64,000 nt of DNA from Chitinophaga pinensis (GTDB taxonomy: Bacteria > Bacteroidota > Bacteroidia > Flavobacteriales_D > Crocinitomicaceae): NCBI GenBank assembly GCA_943324745.2, contig CALPMT020000001.1, positions 1 to 64,000 of the forward strand, read 5' to 3'. The position numbers and the translations under genes were made by a program. Each line of letters opens with the position of its first letter. Positions within the stretch are counted from its first letter, which is position 1. Positions 1 to 7,614 of this stretch are shown one piece after another. A model generated the notes under the pieces. That model was not told where the DNA came from, searched no databases, and saw nothing but the letters and a program-made list of their open reading frames with translations.

Positions 1-84
1 CTCTTTACCAATATCTTGTAAATATTTGTCTAAAGATTGACTTTCGCGATTTGTAATCGACTTGGTAATTTTAAGTTGTCTCAT
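1..84 (-). CDS. rpoD: RNA polymerase primary sigma factor RpoD (N-terminus only, runs off the window)
   Basis: Only the first 28 codons are inside the window. They read [20 protein letters not shown] and then YLQDIGKE, which I recognise as the highly conserved N-terminus of the short primary sigma factor of Bacteroidota, where region 1.2 starts almost at once. The ATG is at 84 and the frame is open to position 1. A perfect TAnnTTTG -7 element lies about 45 bp upstream, which fits the start. The rest of the gene lies outside the window. Confidence 0.88.
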   Translation of the reverse strand, partial: MRQLKITKSITNRESQSLDKYLQDIGKE

Positions 85-128
85 GTTTACTAACTTTCTT
101 TTTTAGAATGAACCCGAAAAATTGAGTG

Positions 129-160
129 CAAAGGTACAACGAAAAAACCAGCATTACCAA
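129..160 (-). promoter_or_regulatory. Bacteroidota-type promoter of rpoD
   Basis: On the minus strand, TTG (158-160) is followed after 21 bp by TACCTTTG (129-136), an exact match to the Bacteroidota -7 consensus TAnnTTTG with an acceptable -33 spacing. Transcription would start near 122, giving a leader of about 38 nt before the rpoD ATG at 84. The remaining intergenic DNA up to 271 is AT-rich and shows nothing else I can name. Confidence 0.6.
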
Positions 161-271
161 ATTTAATTTTGCAATTTTAAATTAAATGAACGGTTTTCTT
201 ATCGTTTTGTAATATTTTACACTTTTTTATACAACGAAAATTGTTTGATTTAGTTGTGAACTAATATAAAA

Positions 272-1261
272 TTAATCGATAATTGATTGATGAATTACTC
301 CATCTTGTCGAATTTCTTTTGGAGAACCTATATTAAAGATTGCATCTCCTTTGTTGACAATTGGAGCTTCATTTATGCAGAAAACATATCCATCGATAGT
401 TGATTTTACTTTTCTCTCTATTTTACCAAAAGGATCGGTAATTAATCCTAGAACTGTTCCTTCACTGACACGAGATCCATTTTTTATGACAGGTAAAAAC
501 ATCCCTGAATGACTAGCTCTCAACCATTTAGTTGCTTTTATCATAATTGATTGATGATCATTTTTATCTAATTTAAATGAACGTAATTCTAGTGTATGCA
601 TCATTCTTTTAATCCCTTCGAGGCCTTCAAGAATGATAAATTCATCGATTGAATTTGTTTTACCTCCTTCAAATAATAAGATATGCTTCCCTCTACGGTG
701 CATGGCTTCTCGTATCGTTTTAGGAATGTGTGAGGAATGAATTATAAATGGAGGATTAAAAATTTTAGCTAATCGTACACTTTCGTCATCTCTAAATACA
801 CACCTAATTTGCGGGAAATTACTTCTTTGTGAAGCACCTGTATGAAAGTCAATAATATAATCCGTATGAGGTGCTATTTCTTTCATAAAATGGTATGCAA
901 ACTGACTTGCTAATGACCCACTTTTAGATCCGGGAAAACTACGATTCAAATCACGACCATCGGGTAATTCCCTTGAAACATTCAGAAAACCAAAAATATT
1001 AAAAATCGGAATACAAATAACAGTTCCTTTTATTGGCTTATGCCATCCTTTATGAATCATACGTCGAATGATTTCCATTCCATTAATTTCATCACCATGC
1101 ATTCCTGCCATCAATAATAATACAGGCCCTTCTTCGAAACCACGACTAACAATAACAGGTACTTGTATTGGCGTGCTTGTATGCAAACGTGCAACGTCTA
1201 AATTTAATTCTTCCGAATTCCCTGGTAAAATCTCTTTACCAAGAATGACGATTTTTTTCAC
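272..1261 (-). CDS. AstE/AspA-family (M14-like) zinc hydrolase, RimK-associated
   Basis: A 329-aa protein of the succinylglutamate desuccinylase/aspartoacylase branch of zinc carboxypeptidases. Zinc ligands are visible as H55 and E58 in GMHGDEING and H140 in DFHTG; a catalytic Glu is likely in LFEGGK near residue 198. The C-terminal ~70 residues resemble the biotinyl-like beta domain usual in this family. Its start overlaps the rimK stop by 4 bp, so the two are translationally coupled. Family members hydrolyse N-acyl or C-terminal amino-acid amides. Action on glutamate tails added by RimK is my inference from the neighbourhood. A true astE role is unlikely because no arginine succinyltransferase pathway genes are nearby. 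Confidence 0.8.
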   Translation of the reverse strand: MKKIVILGKEILPGNSEELNLDVARLHTSTPIQVPVIVSRGFEEGPVLLLMAGMHGDEINGMEIIRRMIHKGWHKPIKGTVICIPIFNIFGFLNVSRELPDGRDLNRSFPGSKSGSLASQFAYHFMKEIAPHTDYIIDFHTGASQRSNFPQIRCVFRDDESVRLAKIFNPPFIIHSSHIPKTIREAMHRRGKHILLFEGGKTNSIDEFIILEGLEGIKRMMHTLELRSFKLDKNDHQSIMIKATKWLRASHSGMFLPVIKNGSRVSEGTVLGLITDPFGKIERKVKSTIDGYVFCINEAPIVNKGDAIFNIGSPKEIRQDGVIHQSIID

Positions 1262-2145
1262 GTGTTAGAATTATTTATATTTTTCTCTAAGAACTGTATA
1301 ATCTTACCAGCAATATTTTCACCGGTTGTTTTTTCAATTCCTTCGAGTCCTGGAGATGAATTTACTTCAAGTACCAATGGACCTCGTTCAGATTGTAACA
1401 TATCAACACCAGCAATTCCTAAACCAACTGCTTTGGCTGCTCTAATTGCTACATCACGTTCTTCATCTGTTAAATCTATAATTCTAGAAGAACCTCCGCG
1501 ATGTAAATTAGATCGAAACTCTCCATCTTTTCCCTGACGTTTCATTGCACCAATAACTTCTCCATCTACAACAAATGCTCGAATATCTGCACCTTTAGCT
1601 TCTTTGATAAATTCTTGTACAATTACTCGAGCCTTTAAACCATTGAACGCTTCCAATACAGATTGTGCTGCATTTTGATTTTCTGCTAAAACTACTCCTA
1701 AACCTTGTGTACCTTCTAAAAGTTTTAATACTACGGGTGCACCGCCTGCTGATTCTACAACATGTTCTACGTTACGAGAATAATTAGTAAAAACTGTTTT
1801 AGGCAAACCTATCCCCTCTTTGGACAAAACTTGTAAACATCTCAATTTATCGCGAGAATGAACAATTCCTCTTGAACTAACCGCAGAAAACACATCCATC
1901 ATCTCAAACTGACGAATTACTGCTGTTCCGTAAAAAGTTACTGATGCACCAATTCTAGGGATAACAGCATCATAACCTTCTAAATATTTATCTAAATAAA
2001 AAATAGAGGGTCCTTTTTGTTCGATTTCTAAGTTACATTTTAAGTGATCTATCACATGAGCTTCGTGACCTCTTTCCAAAGCTGCTTCAACTAAACGTCT
2101 TGTTGAATATAAATTGGAATTACGAGATAAAATGGCAATTTTCAT
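1258..2145 (-). CDS. rimK: RimK-type ATP-grasp glutamate ligase
   Basis: At 295 aa it matches RimK, which adds glutamates to the C-terminus of ribosomal protein S6. The ATP-grasp fold is visible: an N-terminal pre-ATP domain (residues 1-95), a phosphate-binding loop around residue 140 ([17 protein letters not shown]), and the Mg/ATP-binding stretch [12 protein letters not shown] near 260. It sits between a retropepsin-like RimB homologue upstream and an M14-like hydrolase downstream with a 4-bp overlap, a set seen together in other bacteria. The substrate here could be S6 or another protein; the sequence does not settle this. Confidence 0.9.
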   Translation of the reverse strand: MKIAILSRNSNLYSTRRLVEAALERGHEAHVIDHLKCNLEIEQKGPSIFYLDKYLEGYDAVIPRIGASVTFYGTAVIRQFEMMDVFSAVSSRGIVHSRDKLRCLQVLSKEGIGLPKTVFTNYSRNVEHVVESAGGAPVVLKLLEGTQGLGVVLAENQNAAQSVLEAFNGLKARVIVQEFIKEAKGADIRAFVVDGEVIGAMKRQGKDGEFRSNLHRGGSSRIIDLTDEERDVAIRAAKAVGLGIAGVDMLQSERGPLVLEVNSSPGLEGIEKTTGENIAGKIIQFLEKNINNSNT

Positions 2146-2172
2146 AGGTGTTGATATTAATTCAAATTATTT

Positions 2173-2631
2173 TTATTTATGTATTTTTTTCTTAAGTTTA
2201 TAAGATAAATTAGTAAGACTTGTGTCTATTATAAAATGATTACTTGTTAACTTTCTTCCTAATAATATAGGATTTCTCAAGCCATTTCTTCGAGTTAATG
2301 AAAAATCAGTTAGATATTCTTGATCAAAAATTATAATAGGTAACTTTATAAAAAAACGTTCTTGTTCATCACCAGTTGAACTTTTTACCTTTTTTTTTCT
2401 AAAATCAGTAAAAAAATATTTTTTACCTGAAAAATTGGTGTTATTTTCATCCAAAAAAATTACTTCTAGTTTTCTTCCTTCAGAACTTTCAATCAATTCA
2501 ATTGAATTACAATGAATTGAACTTGAATAAGCACCACTATCAATTTTGACTTGTATATTTTCAATAAATAATATAGGAATATCTATTTTATCTTTGCGAC
2601 CAATAATTGTTTTATTAAGTGTCATAATCAT
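2173..2631 (-). CDS. RimB-like retropepsin-fold protease (ATP-dependent zinc protease family)
   Basis: A protein of about 150 aa belonging to the small family often annotated as ATP-dependent zinc protease and found next to rimK. The aspartic-protease-like core is KIDSGAYSSSIH, equivalent to the DTG-containing KIDTGA motif but with Ser in place of Thr. A later GRKLTSNHFIIDTS block matches the family's conserved GR..L...F.VD signature. Starts are possible at TTG 2634, ATG 2631 or ATG 2625; MTLNKTIIGRKDKIDIP from 2625 looks the most natural N-terminus. Proteolysis of RimK or of its products is inferred from family context. Confidence 0.72.
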   Translation of the reverse strand: MIMTLNKTIIGRKDKIDIPILFIENIQVKIDSGAYSSSIHCNSIELIESSEGRKLEVIFLDENNTNFSGKKYFFTDFRKKKVKSSTGDEQERFFIKLPIIIFDQEYLTDFSLTRRNGLRNPILLGRKLTSNHFIIDTSLTNLSYKLKKKIHK

Positions 2632-2643
2632 CAAGATTAAATT

Positions 2644-3402
2644 CTATTCTAGGTGTTGGCCAATTTCAAATATTTCGTGATACATGGTTTTACATTCTGC
2701 ATCACGTTCTGCTGCTTTCTTCATATGATTTTCTCCACCACGTTCATCTCCAGCAAAATAAAGAGATTGACCAAGAAAAAATTCATATCTTTTATTACTC
2801 GGCTCTTTGGAATATAATTCCGTAAATATTTTTACAGCTTCTACATATTTTTCATTTTGAAAAAAGATTGAACCAAGCTGTTCCTTTGTTTCATTAGAAG
2901 ATTTAAGTTTAACTGATCTTTTAGCACAAAATTCAGATAATTTCGGTTCAAAATATGCGTCTCCATATTCTCCTGAATATATCAAACATAAAGTATGATA
3001 TACTTCCATTTGATTTGGATCAAGTGCTTTTGCACTTTTTAAATCTTGAATCGCATTATGAATATTGTTATTTAATAAATTATATTCTGCACGATTAATA
3101 TAAAATATATACGAATTACTAGGCGCTATTTCGTAACCTTTTTGCGAGTAAAAACTTGCCGAATCTGATATCTCTAAATTTTGAAATGCGATTGACATAT
3201 TCCGAAAAATAGTCGCTTGTAAGGATTCACTTGTTTCCAAATTTAATGCTTTTCTAAACTCAAACAATGCTGATTTAGATGCGTTATCAGTTAAATATTC
3301 GGTTCCTATTTTAAATAATAATTCTGCTTTTGGATCACTTTTTACTTCGCAAGAGACAAAAAATAAACAAATAAAAATTGTATTAATTGAAACGATACGC
3401 AT
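2644..3402 (-). CDS. TPR-repeat lipoprotein
   Basis: A predicted lipoprotein of 252 aa when read from ATG 3402 (an in-frame TTG lies at 3411). The N-terminus is a short hydrophobic signal ending in FFVSC, a plausible lipobox. The rest consists of helical pairs with TPR character (LFEFRKAL, AIQDLKSAKALDPN, KYVEAVKIFTELYSKEPSN). It starts about 5 nt after the menB stop and ends just ahead of the rimB-like gene, so it is probably co-transcribed with both. TPR lipoproteins act as scaffolds in the outer membrane or periplasm; no specific partner can be assigned. Confidence 0.72.
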   Translation of the reverse strand: MRIVSINTIFICLFFVSCEVKSDPKAELLFKIGTEYLTDNASKSALFEFRKALNLETSESLQATIFRNMSIAFQNLEISDSASFYSQKGYEIAPSNSYIFYINRAEYNLLNNNIHNAIQDLKSAKALDPNQMEVYHTLCLIYSGEYGDAYFEPKLSEFCAKRSVKLKSSNETKEQLGSIFFQNEKYVEAVKIFTELYSKEPSNKRYEFFLGQSLYFAGDERGGENHMKKAAERDAECKTMYHEIFEIGQHLE

Positions 3403-3407
3403 AATAA

Positions 3408-4229
3408 TCAAGGGAATTTTGGAAACTGTTGGAAATTTGGCTGTCTTTTCTCTAAAAATGCATGTTTACCTTCTTGAGCTTCTTCCATTAAATAATACAT
3501 TAAAGTGGCATCACCAGCAAATTCCATCAATCCACGTTGACCATCTAACTCAGCATTTAATCCTCGTTTAATCATACGAATTGCCATTGGACTTCTAGAT
3601 AAAATTGTTTTACACCATTGTACAGTTATATCTTCTAAATCTTCGAATGGTACAACTTTATTTACCATTCCCATTTTCTCTGCTTCATCAGCTGTATATT
3701 GCTCACATAAAAACCAAATTTCACGCGCTTTTTTCTGACCAACGTGACGCGCTAAATAACTTGAACCAAACCCAGCATCAAAACTTCCTACCTTAGGTCC
3801 AGTTTGACCAAAACGCGCATTATCAGAAGCAATTGTTAAGTCACATACTACATGAAGTACATGACCTCCCCCAATTGCGTAACCATTTACCATTGCAATT
3901 ACTGGTTTAGGTATTGAACGAATTAATTTATGTAAATCTAACACATTCAAACGTGGAACTCCGTCTGTTCCAATGTAACCTCCAACACCTTTTACATTTT
4001 GATCTCCTCCAGAACAAAACGCTTTATCGCCTTCACCAGTAAGTACAATTACTCCAATATCTTGACGTTCTTGTGCAATATTCATTGCATCAATCATTTC
4101 TAAATTTGTTTCTGGTCTAAATGCATTATATACTTTTGGACGGTTGATTGTAATCTTAGCAATTCCATCTAAAAATTCAAAACGGATATCCGTATAATCT
4201 TTAATTTTTTTCCAAGGATATTTACTCAT
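3408..4229 (-). CDS. menB: 1,4-dihydroxy-2-naphthoyl-CoA synthase
   Basis: A crotonase-fold enzyme of 273 aa, the usual MenB length. It closes the second ring of menaquinone from O-succinylbenzoyl-CoA. Motifs: the oxyanion-hole segment [11 protein letters not shown], then [11 protein letters not shown], then [19 protein letters not shown], which is characteristic of MenB rather than other enoyl-CoA hydratases, and a C-terminal [16 protein letters not shown] tail. Menaquinone is the expected respiratory quinone in Bacteroidota. No other men gene is in the window, so the enzyme lies apart from the rest of the pathway. Confidence 0.93.
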   Translation of the reverse strand: MSKYPWKKIKDYTDIRFEFLDGIAKITINRPKVYNAFRPETNLEMIDAMNIAQERQDIGVIVLTGEGDKAFCSGGDQNVKGVGGYIGTDGVPRLNVLDLHKLIRSIPKPVIAMVNGYAIGGGHVLHVVCDLTIASDNARFGQTGPKVGSFDAGFGSSYLARHVGQKKAREIWFLCEQYTADEAEKMGMVNKVVPFEDLEDITVQWCKTILSRSPMAIRMIKRGLNAELDGQRGLMEFAGDATLMYYLMEEAQEGKHAFLEKRQPNFQQFPKFP

Positions 4230-4265
4230 TTTATTATATTTTGATAAATTATTTTTTTTCTAAAG

Positions 4266-5069
4266 TTATTGTGAAACAAAAGTATAACGAATCATGCCGT
4301 CTTGTTGTGTTGGTGCAGTATTTGAATAATTAAATCTTGACATTAGGGCATATTTTCTAGCCTGTTCAATCATGCAAGGGCTTACAGATTTACTAGACCC
4401 AGCCAAAAACTTAGCATCAATCACTCTACCGGATTGGTCAACTTTAATTTTTATTGTTACTAATCCAGTAATATGATCACCACAGGTATAACCTGGATTT
4501 CTAACAAAATAAGGATCATTTTGATGAGGGTCACGACTTGTTAATACCCAATCTACCATCACATTACCTCCAAATACTTTATCACCTCCCGTTTTTGTAG
4601 CTATATTTTTAGTATTAGTTCTATTTTCGTTTTTTTGTGCTAATTTGATGTTTTTTTCTTCTATAATTTTTTTTCTTCTTTCATCACCTCCAGTCTCACT
4701 AAAAAATTGTTTCTCTAACTCTTTTATAGATCGTTCAATTTCTTTATCTGAACGTGGAACCTCTTTAACACTTTGAGTGTATGGTTTAGTTTCACTCCAT
4801 TCTTTTGAAGATTTTTCACGCTTATCGTTTTGATTTCGTGTAATGTTTTTAACTGAACTTGTTGTGTTAGTTAAAATTTCAAGATTTTCAGGTTTTAATT
4901 CGATCATCACTTCATTTTTATCGATCATGTCCTCGCTAAACCATCGATCAATAAAATATGATTTTTCAAAAGATGAAATTTGTAGATATATAAATATACT
5001 AATATACAATATGAATACTGCAAGTATACCAAATTTATAGCGGTCAATTAAATTCAAAAAATTATTCAT
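4266..5069 (-). CDS. TonB C-terminal-domain-like membrane protein
   Basis: A 267-aa protein with one N-terminal membrane segment (residues ~13-31) and a long charged linker rich in Lys, Glu and Asn (residues ~60-160). The C-terminal ~90-aa domain, HITGLVTIKIKVDQSGRVID through QARKYALMSRFNYS, resembles the TonB C-terminal/energy-transducer fold. The linker is not Pro-rich, unlike classical TonB. It overlaps the stop of the upstream WG-repeat gene by 8 bp. Energy transduction is possible, but many Bacteroidota have orphan TonB-like proteins of unknown role. Confidence 0.65.
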   Translation of the reverse strand: MNNFLNLIDRYKFGILAVFILYISIFIYLQISSFEKSYFIDRWFSEDMIDKNEVMIELKPENLEILTNTTSSVKNITRNQNDKREKSSKEWSETKPYTQSVKEVPRSDKEIERSIKELEKQFFSETGGDERRKKIIEEKNIKLAQKNENRTNTKNIATKTGGDKVFGGNVMVDWVLTSRDPHQNDPYFVRNPGYTCGDHITGLVTIKIKVDQSGRVIDAKFLAGSSKSVSPCMIEQARKYALMSRFNYSNTAPTQQDGMIRYTFVSQ

Positions 5070-7176
5070 TTTCTGTTGCTTGACTAATTAATTTATGTTC
5101 TAATAAGTGATAATAATATATTTTATCACCTTTATTTAACACTAATAAATCGTTTGAAATAACTCGTATTTGATCATATGCCAGAGGAATTAACTGATCA
5201 CCGGATAAAGAATACAACCCGTAATTCGCACCATTATAGACCATATAGTAATTTTCTGCTATCAATTTAACACTGGTAAAAATAGTTGGGATGATCCACT
5301 TCGCCTTTTCATTTATTACACCTTGAAGTCCATTTACATCAACAACAGCTAAACCAAAATGAAAACTAGATGCGAAATCAAATAAGGGAAGTATGGTAAT
5401 ATTTTTATCTTCAATATTCATATATCCCCATTGTTTTCCTCTATTAAATGCAATAATTTTAGAAACTTCTCCCAAACCTGCATATTCAGGATTCAAAATA
5501 AATTTTCCATTTTTATCAATTATTGCATATTTCCCCTTAATACGCACTTTTGCATAATGTTCATGATAAACACAAACTTGTAAATAATTTGGTAAAGCAT
5601 CATAAACTGGTTTTATAACTTTCATGCCAGATTCATTGAGATAACCAAGTTTGTTGTTATAGATAACTATCGCTCTTCCATTCTGGAGAGGTGAAATGTT
5701 TTCATAAATCGGTTTTACAATAATTTTATTATTGATAGTTTTAATTCCAAATAGAATACTATCTCTAAAAACTAATAAAGAATCAGAATAATAATATACT
5801 TCCTTGTGTTTTGGTTCAACAATAAAATTACCTAAAGTATCTATAAATGCTTGTTTTGAATTTACAATAACTTTAGCTCTACCTTTATTGAAAGGGAATA
5901 CATCTGTAAATTTTTCAGTTATTATTTTTCGTCCATGAATATCGTAAAAAGCATATAAAGAATCTTTACTACCATAAATTAATCCTTCAGAAAATTGTCC
6001 TAAATCTATAAATTCTAATGGTAATAAAAATTTTCCAGAACGGTTAATAACACCAGATTTGCCACCTACTTCAACTATTGCACGACCAGAGACAAAATCA
6101 GTAGCAAAATCGAATTGAAATGGAATGACAACATTATTTAGTTTATCAACATAACCATATTGTCCGTTTTTCATCGCTAAGGATAATCCCTCATTAAATA
6201 GACTTAATGATTCGTATTGAGGTGAATATATTTCGATCCCTTTATGGTTCATAAAACCATATAAATTGCCACGTTTAAAAGGAAATAAAAATAATTTAAT
6301 TAAATCCATATCTCGACGTAATTCATCTTTGAAGGGATAGTCAGGAAATTCTTTTTTGAATTTTTTTATTCTTTCATCAGTATATTCATGCATATATACT
6401 TTATACAGTTTTTTCCAAGCTGTGTTTACATTATAATAGGTAGGGAAATGTGCAATATAATTTGAAAATGCTTCAACTGTATTTGATCTTGTTTCATTTT
6501 CAAATACATTGTCTTGAGCTTCTGTAATGTATTTACTTGTTGGATTGTTTTGAATGAAATTTACATAATCTAATGTTCTACCAGAATTAGTTTGTTCTGC
6601 AAAATAAGTAAGCTCGAAACGATCTTTTATTGTTTGTAAAAATTCAAAGTTTGGAATGTTTTTTATTATCGAATCGTAAAAATAACTTTTGTTAATCCAT
6701 AATGATTTTGCTAATAATATAGAATCTCTTTTGTGAATTGCATCTGTGTTTTTGGAATACCAAGGAAATTTTTCAGTAAAAGCTTCATAACCTATTTGGG
6801 TGTTTTCTTGTTCAACTTTTTCATAAAAAAAAGAAACAATTTTTGTTCTTAAATTTAAAATTGATTCATAAATAACCCCGTATTTAGAAAATTTCAAAGA
6901 ATCTTTTGCGGTTTGATTAAAATAATTTTGTTCAGATAAAACTATGTATCTATAAGCAGAATCTAAGTTATGAAATGGATTATCAGAACGATAATAAATG
7001 ATAGCCAATCCATAAGATGAAGGTACTAGGTGTTTTTTAAGTTCTTGTTCAAAGCATTTTTTAGCATCAAAATAATTTAGTTCTTTTAAACTTTCAAAAG
7101 CACGGTCAATTTTTCCTGCATGAACAGAATATGAACAGTGGATTATTAAAAATGATATTAAAATTCTGTAATGCAT
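5062..7176 (-). CDS. Secreted WG-repeat protein
   Basis: A 704-aa protein with an N-terminal signal peptide (residues 1-20, ending near VHAGK). An alpha-helical first part (to ~290) is followed by roughly nine WG-type beta repeats, recognisable as GFMNHKG, GYVDKLNN, GVINRSG, GYLNESG, AIIDKNG, GYMNIED and GVINEKA. WG repeats are common in periplasmic or surface proteins of Bacteroidota and have no known enzymatic function. It is the first gene of the long minus-strand run that continues through menB to the rimK cluster. No clear promoter is visible upstream. Confidence 0.78.
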   Translation of the reverse strand: MHYRILISFLIIHCSYSVHAGKIDRAFESLKELNYFDAKKCFEQELKKHLVPSSYGLAIIYYRSDNPFHNLDSAYRYIVLSEQNYFNQTAKDSLKFSKYGVIYESILNLRTKIVSFFYEKVEQENTQIGYEAFTEKFPWYSKNTDAIHKRDSILLAKSLWINKSYFYDSIIKNIPNFEFLQTIKDRFELTYFAEQTNSGRTLDYVNFIQNNPTSKYITEAQDNVFENETRSNTVEAFSNYIAHFPTYYNVNTAWKKLYKVYMHEYTDERIKKFKKEFPDYPFKDELRRDMDLIKLFLFPFKRGNLYGFMNHKGIEIYSPQYESLSLFNEGLSLAMKNGQYGYVDKLNNVVIPFQFDFATDFVSGRAIVEVGGKSGVINRSGKFLLPLEFIDLGQFSEGLIYGSKDSLYAFYDIHGRKIITEKFTDVFPFNKGRAKVIVNSKQAFIDTLGNFIVEPKHKEVYYYSDSLLVFRDSILFGIKTINNKIIVKPIYENISPLQNGRAIVIYNNKLGYLNESGMKVIKPVYDALPNYLQVCVYHEHYAKVRIKGKYAIIDKNGKFILNPEYAGLGEVSKIIAFNRGKQWGYMNIEDKNITILPLFDFASSFHFGLAVVDVNGLQGVINEKAKWIIPTIFTSVKLIAENYYMVYNGANYGLYSLSGDQLIPLAYDQIRVISNDLLVLNKGDKIYYYHLLEHKLISQATENE

Positions 7177-7236
7177 ATAATGAAAAAAGTATATAATATC
7201 AAGAGAATATACTGTTTAAACGTGTTACAATAATAC

Positions 7237-7268
7237 AAAAAAAAAGCCCTCATAGAGGGCTTTTTTAT
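7237..7268 (-). terminator. Rho-independent terminator after rpmE2
   Basis: An AGCCCTC/GAGGGCT stem with a 3-nt loop ATA is flanked by A and T runs on both sides. On the minus strand it lies directly after the rpmE2 stop and ends in a long U run. It separates rpmE2 from the WG-repeat gene. Confidence 0.85.
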
Positions 7269-7284
7269 TAACAAAATCAAAATG

Positions 7285-7539
7285 TTATTTAATATGTTTT
7301 CCGTATCTAGATTTAAATTTATCAATTCTACCAGCCGTATCTACAAACTTAACAACACCTGTAAAGAATGGATGTGATTTGTGAGAAATATCTAGTTTTA
7401 CTAATGGATAATCATTACCATCTTCCCATTTAATGTTTTCATTAGAAGAAGCAGATGAATGACATAAAAATGCATACTCATTTGTCATATCTTTAAATAC
7501 TACCAATCTATAATCTTCTGGGTGAATTCCTACTTTCAT
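7285..7539 (-). CDS. rpmE2: 50S ribosomal protein L31, type B
   Basis: At 84 aa it has the type B form of L31 ([17 protein letters not shown], then [21 protein letters not shown]). The zinc-binding CxxC pairs of type A L31 are absent, so this is the zinc-independent version. It is monocistronic: a promoter with consensus elements lies just upstream and a strong terminator just downstream. In many bacteria the type B paralogue is induced by zinc limitation. In Bacteroidota it is often the only L31, so regulation cannot be inferred from this gene alone. Confidence 0.95.
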   Translation of the reverse strand: MKVGIHPEDYRLVVFKDMTNEYAFLCHSSASSNENIKWEDGNDYPLVKLDISHKSHPFFTGVVKFVDTAGRIDKFKSRYGKHIK

Positions 7540-7574
7540 ATATTATATTTATTTAATTCTACTTTAATGGAGAA

Positions 7575-7604
7575 CAAATTTACTAAAAAAATAATAAACT
7601 CCAA
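7575..7604 (-). promoter_or_regulatory. Promoter of rpmE2
   Basis: Minus-strand TTG (7602-7604), a 19-bp spacer, then TAAATTTG (7575-7582): a full match to the Bacteroidota TTG-N19-TAnnTTTG consensus. The expected start is near 7569, about 30 nt upstream of the rpmE2 ATG. The promoter lies in the 75-bp gap after the secDF stop. Confidence 0.65.
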
Positions 7605-7614
7605 TAATTATCTT

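Noticed and set aside
272-1261. Annotation as succinylglutamate desuccinylase of the AST pathway
   Set aside because: No other ast gene is near and the gene is coupled to rimK.
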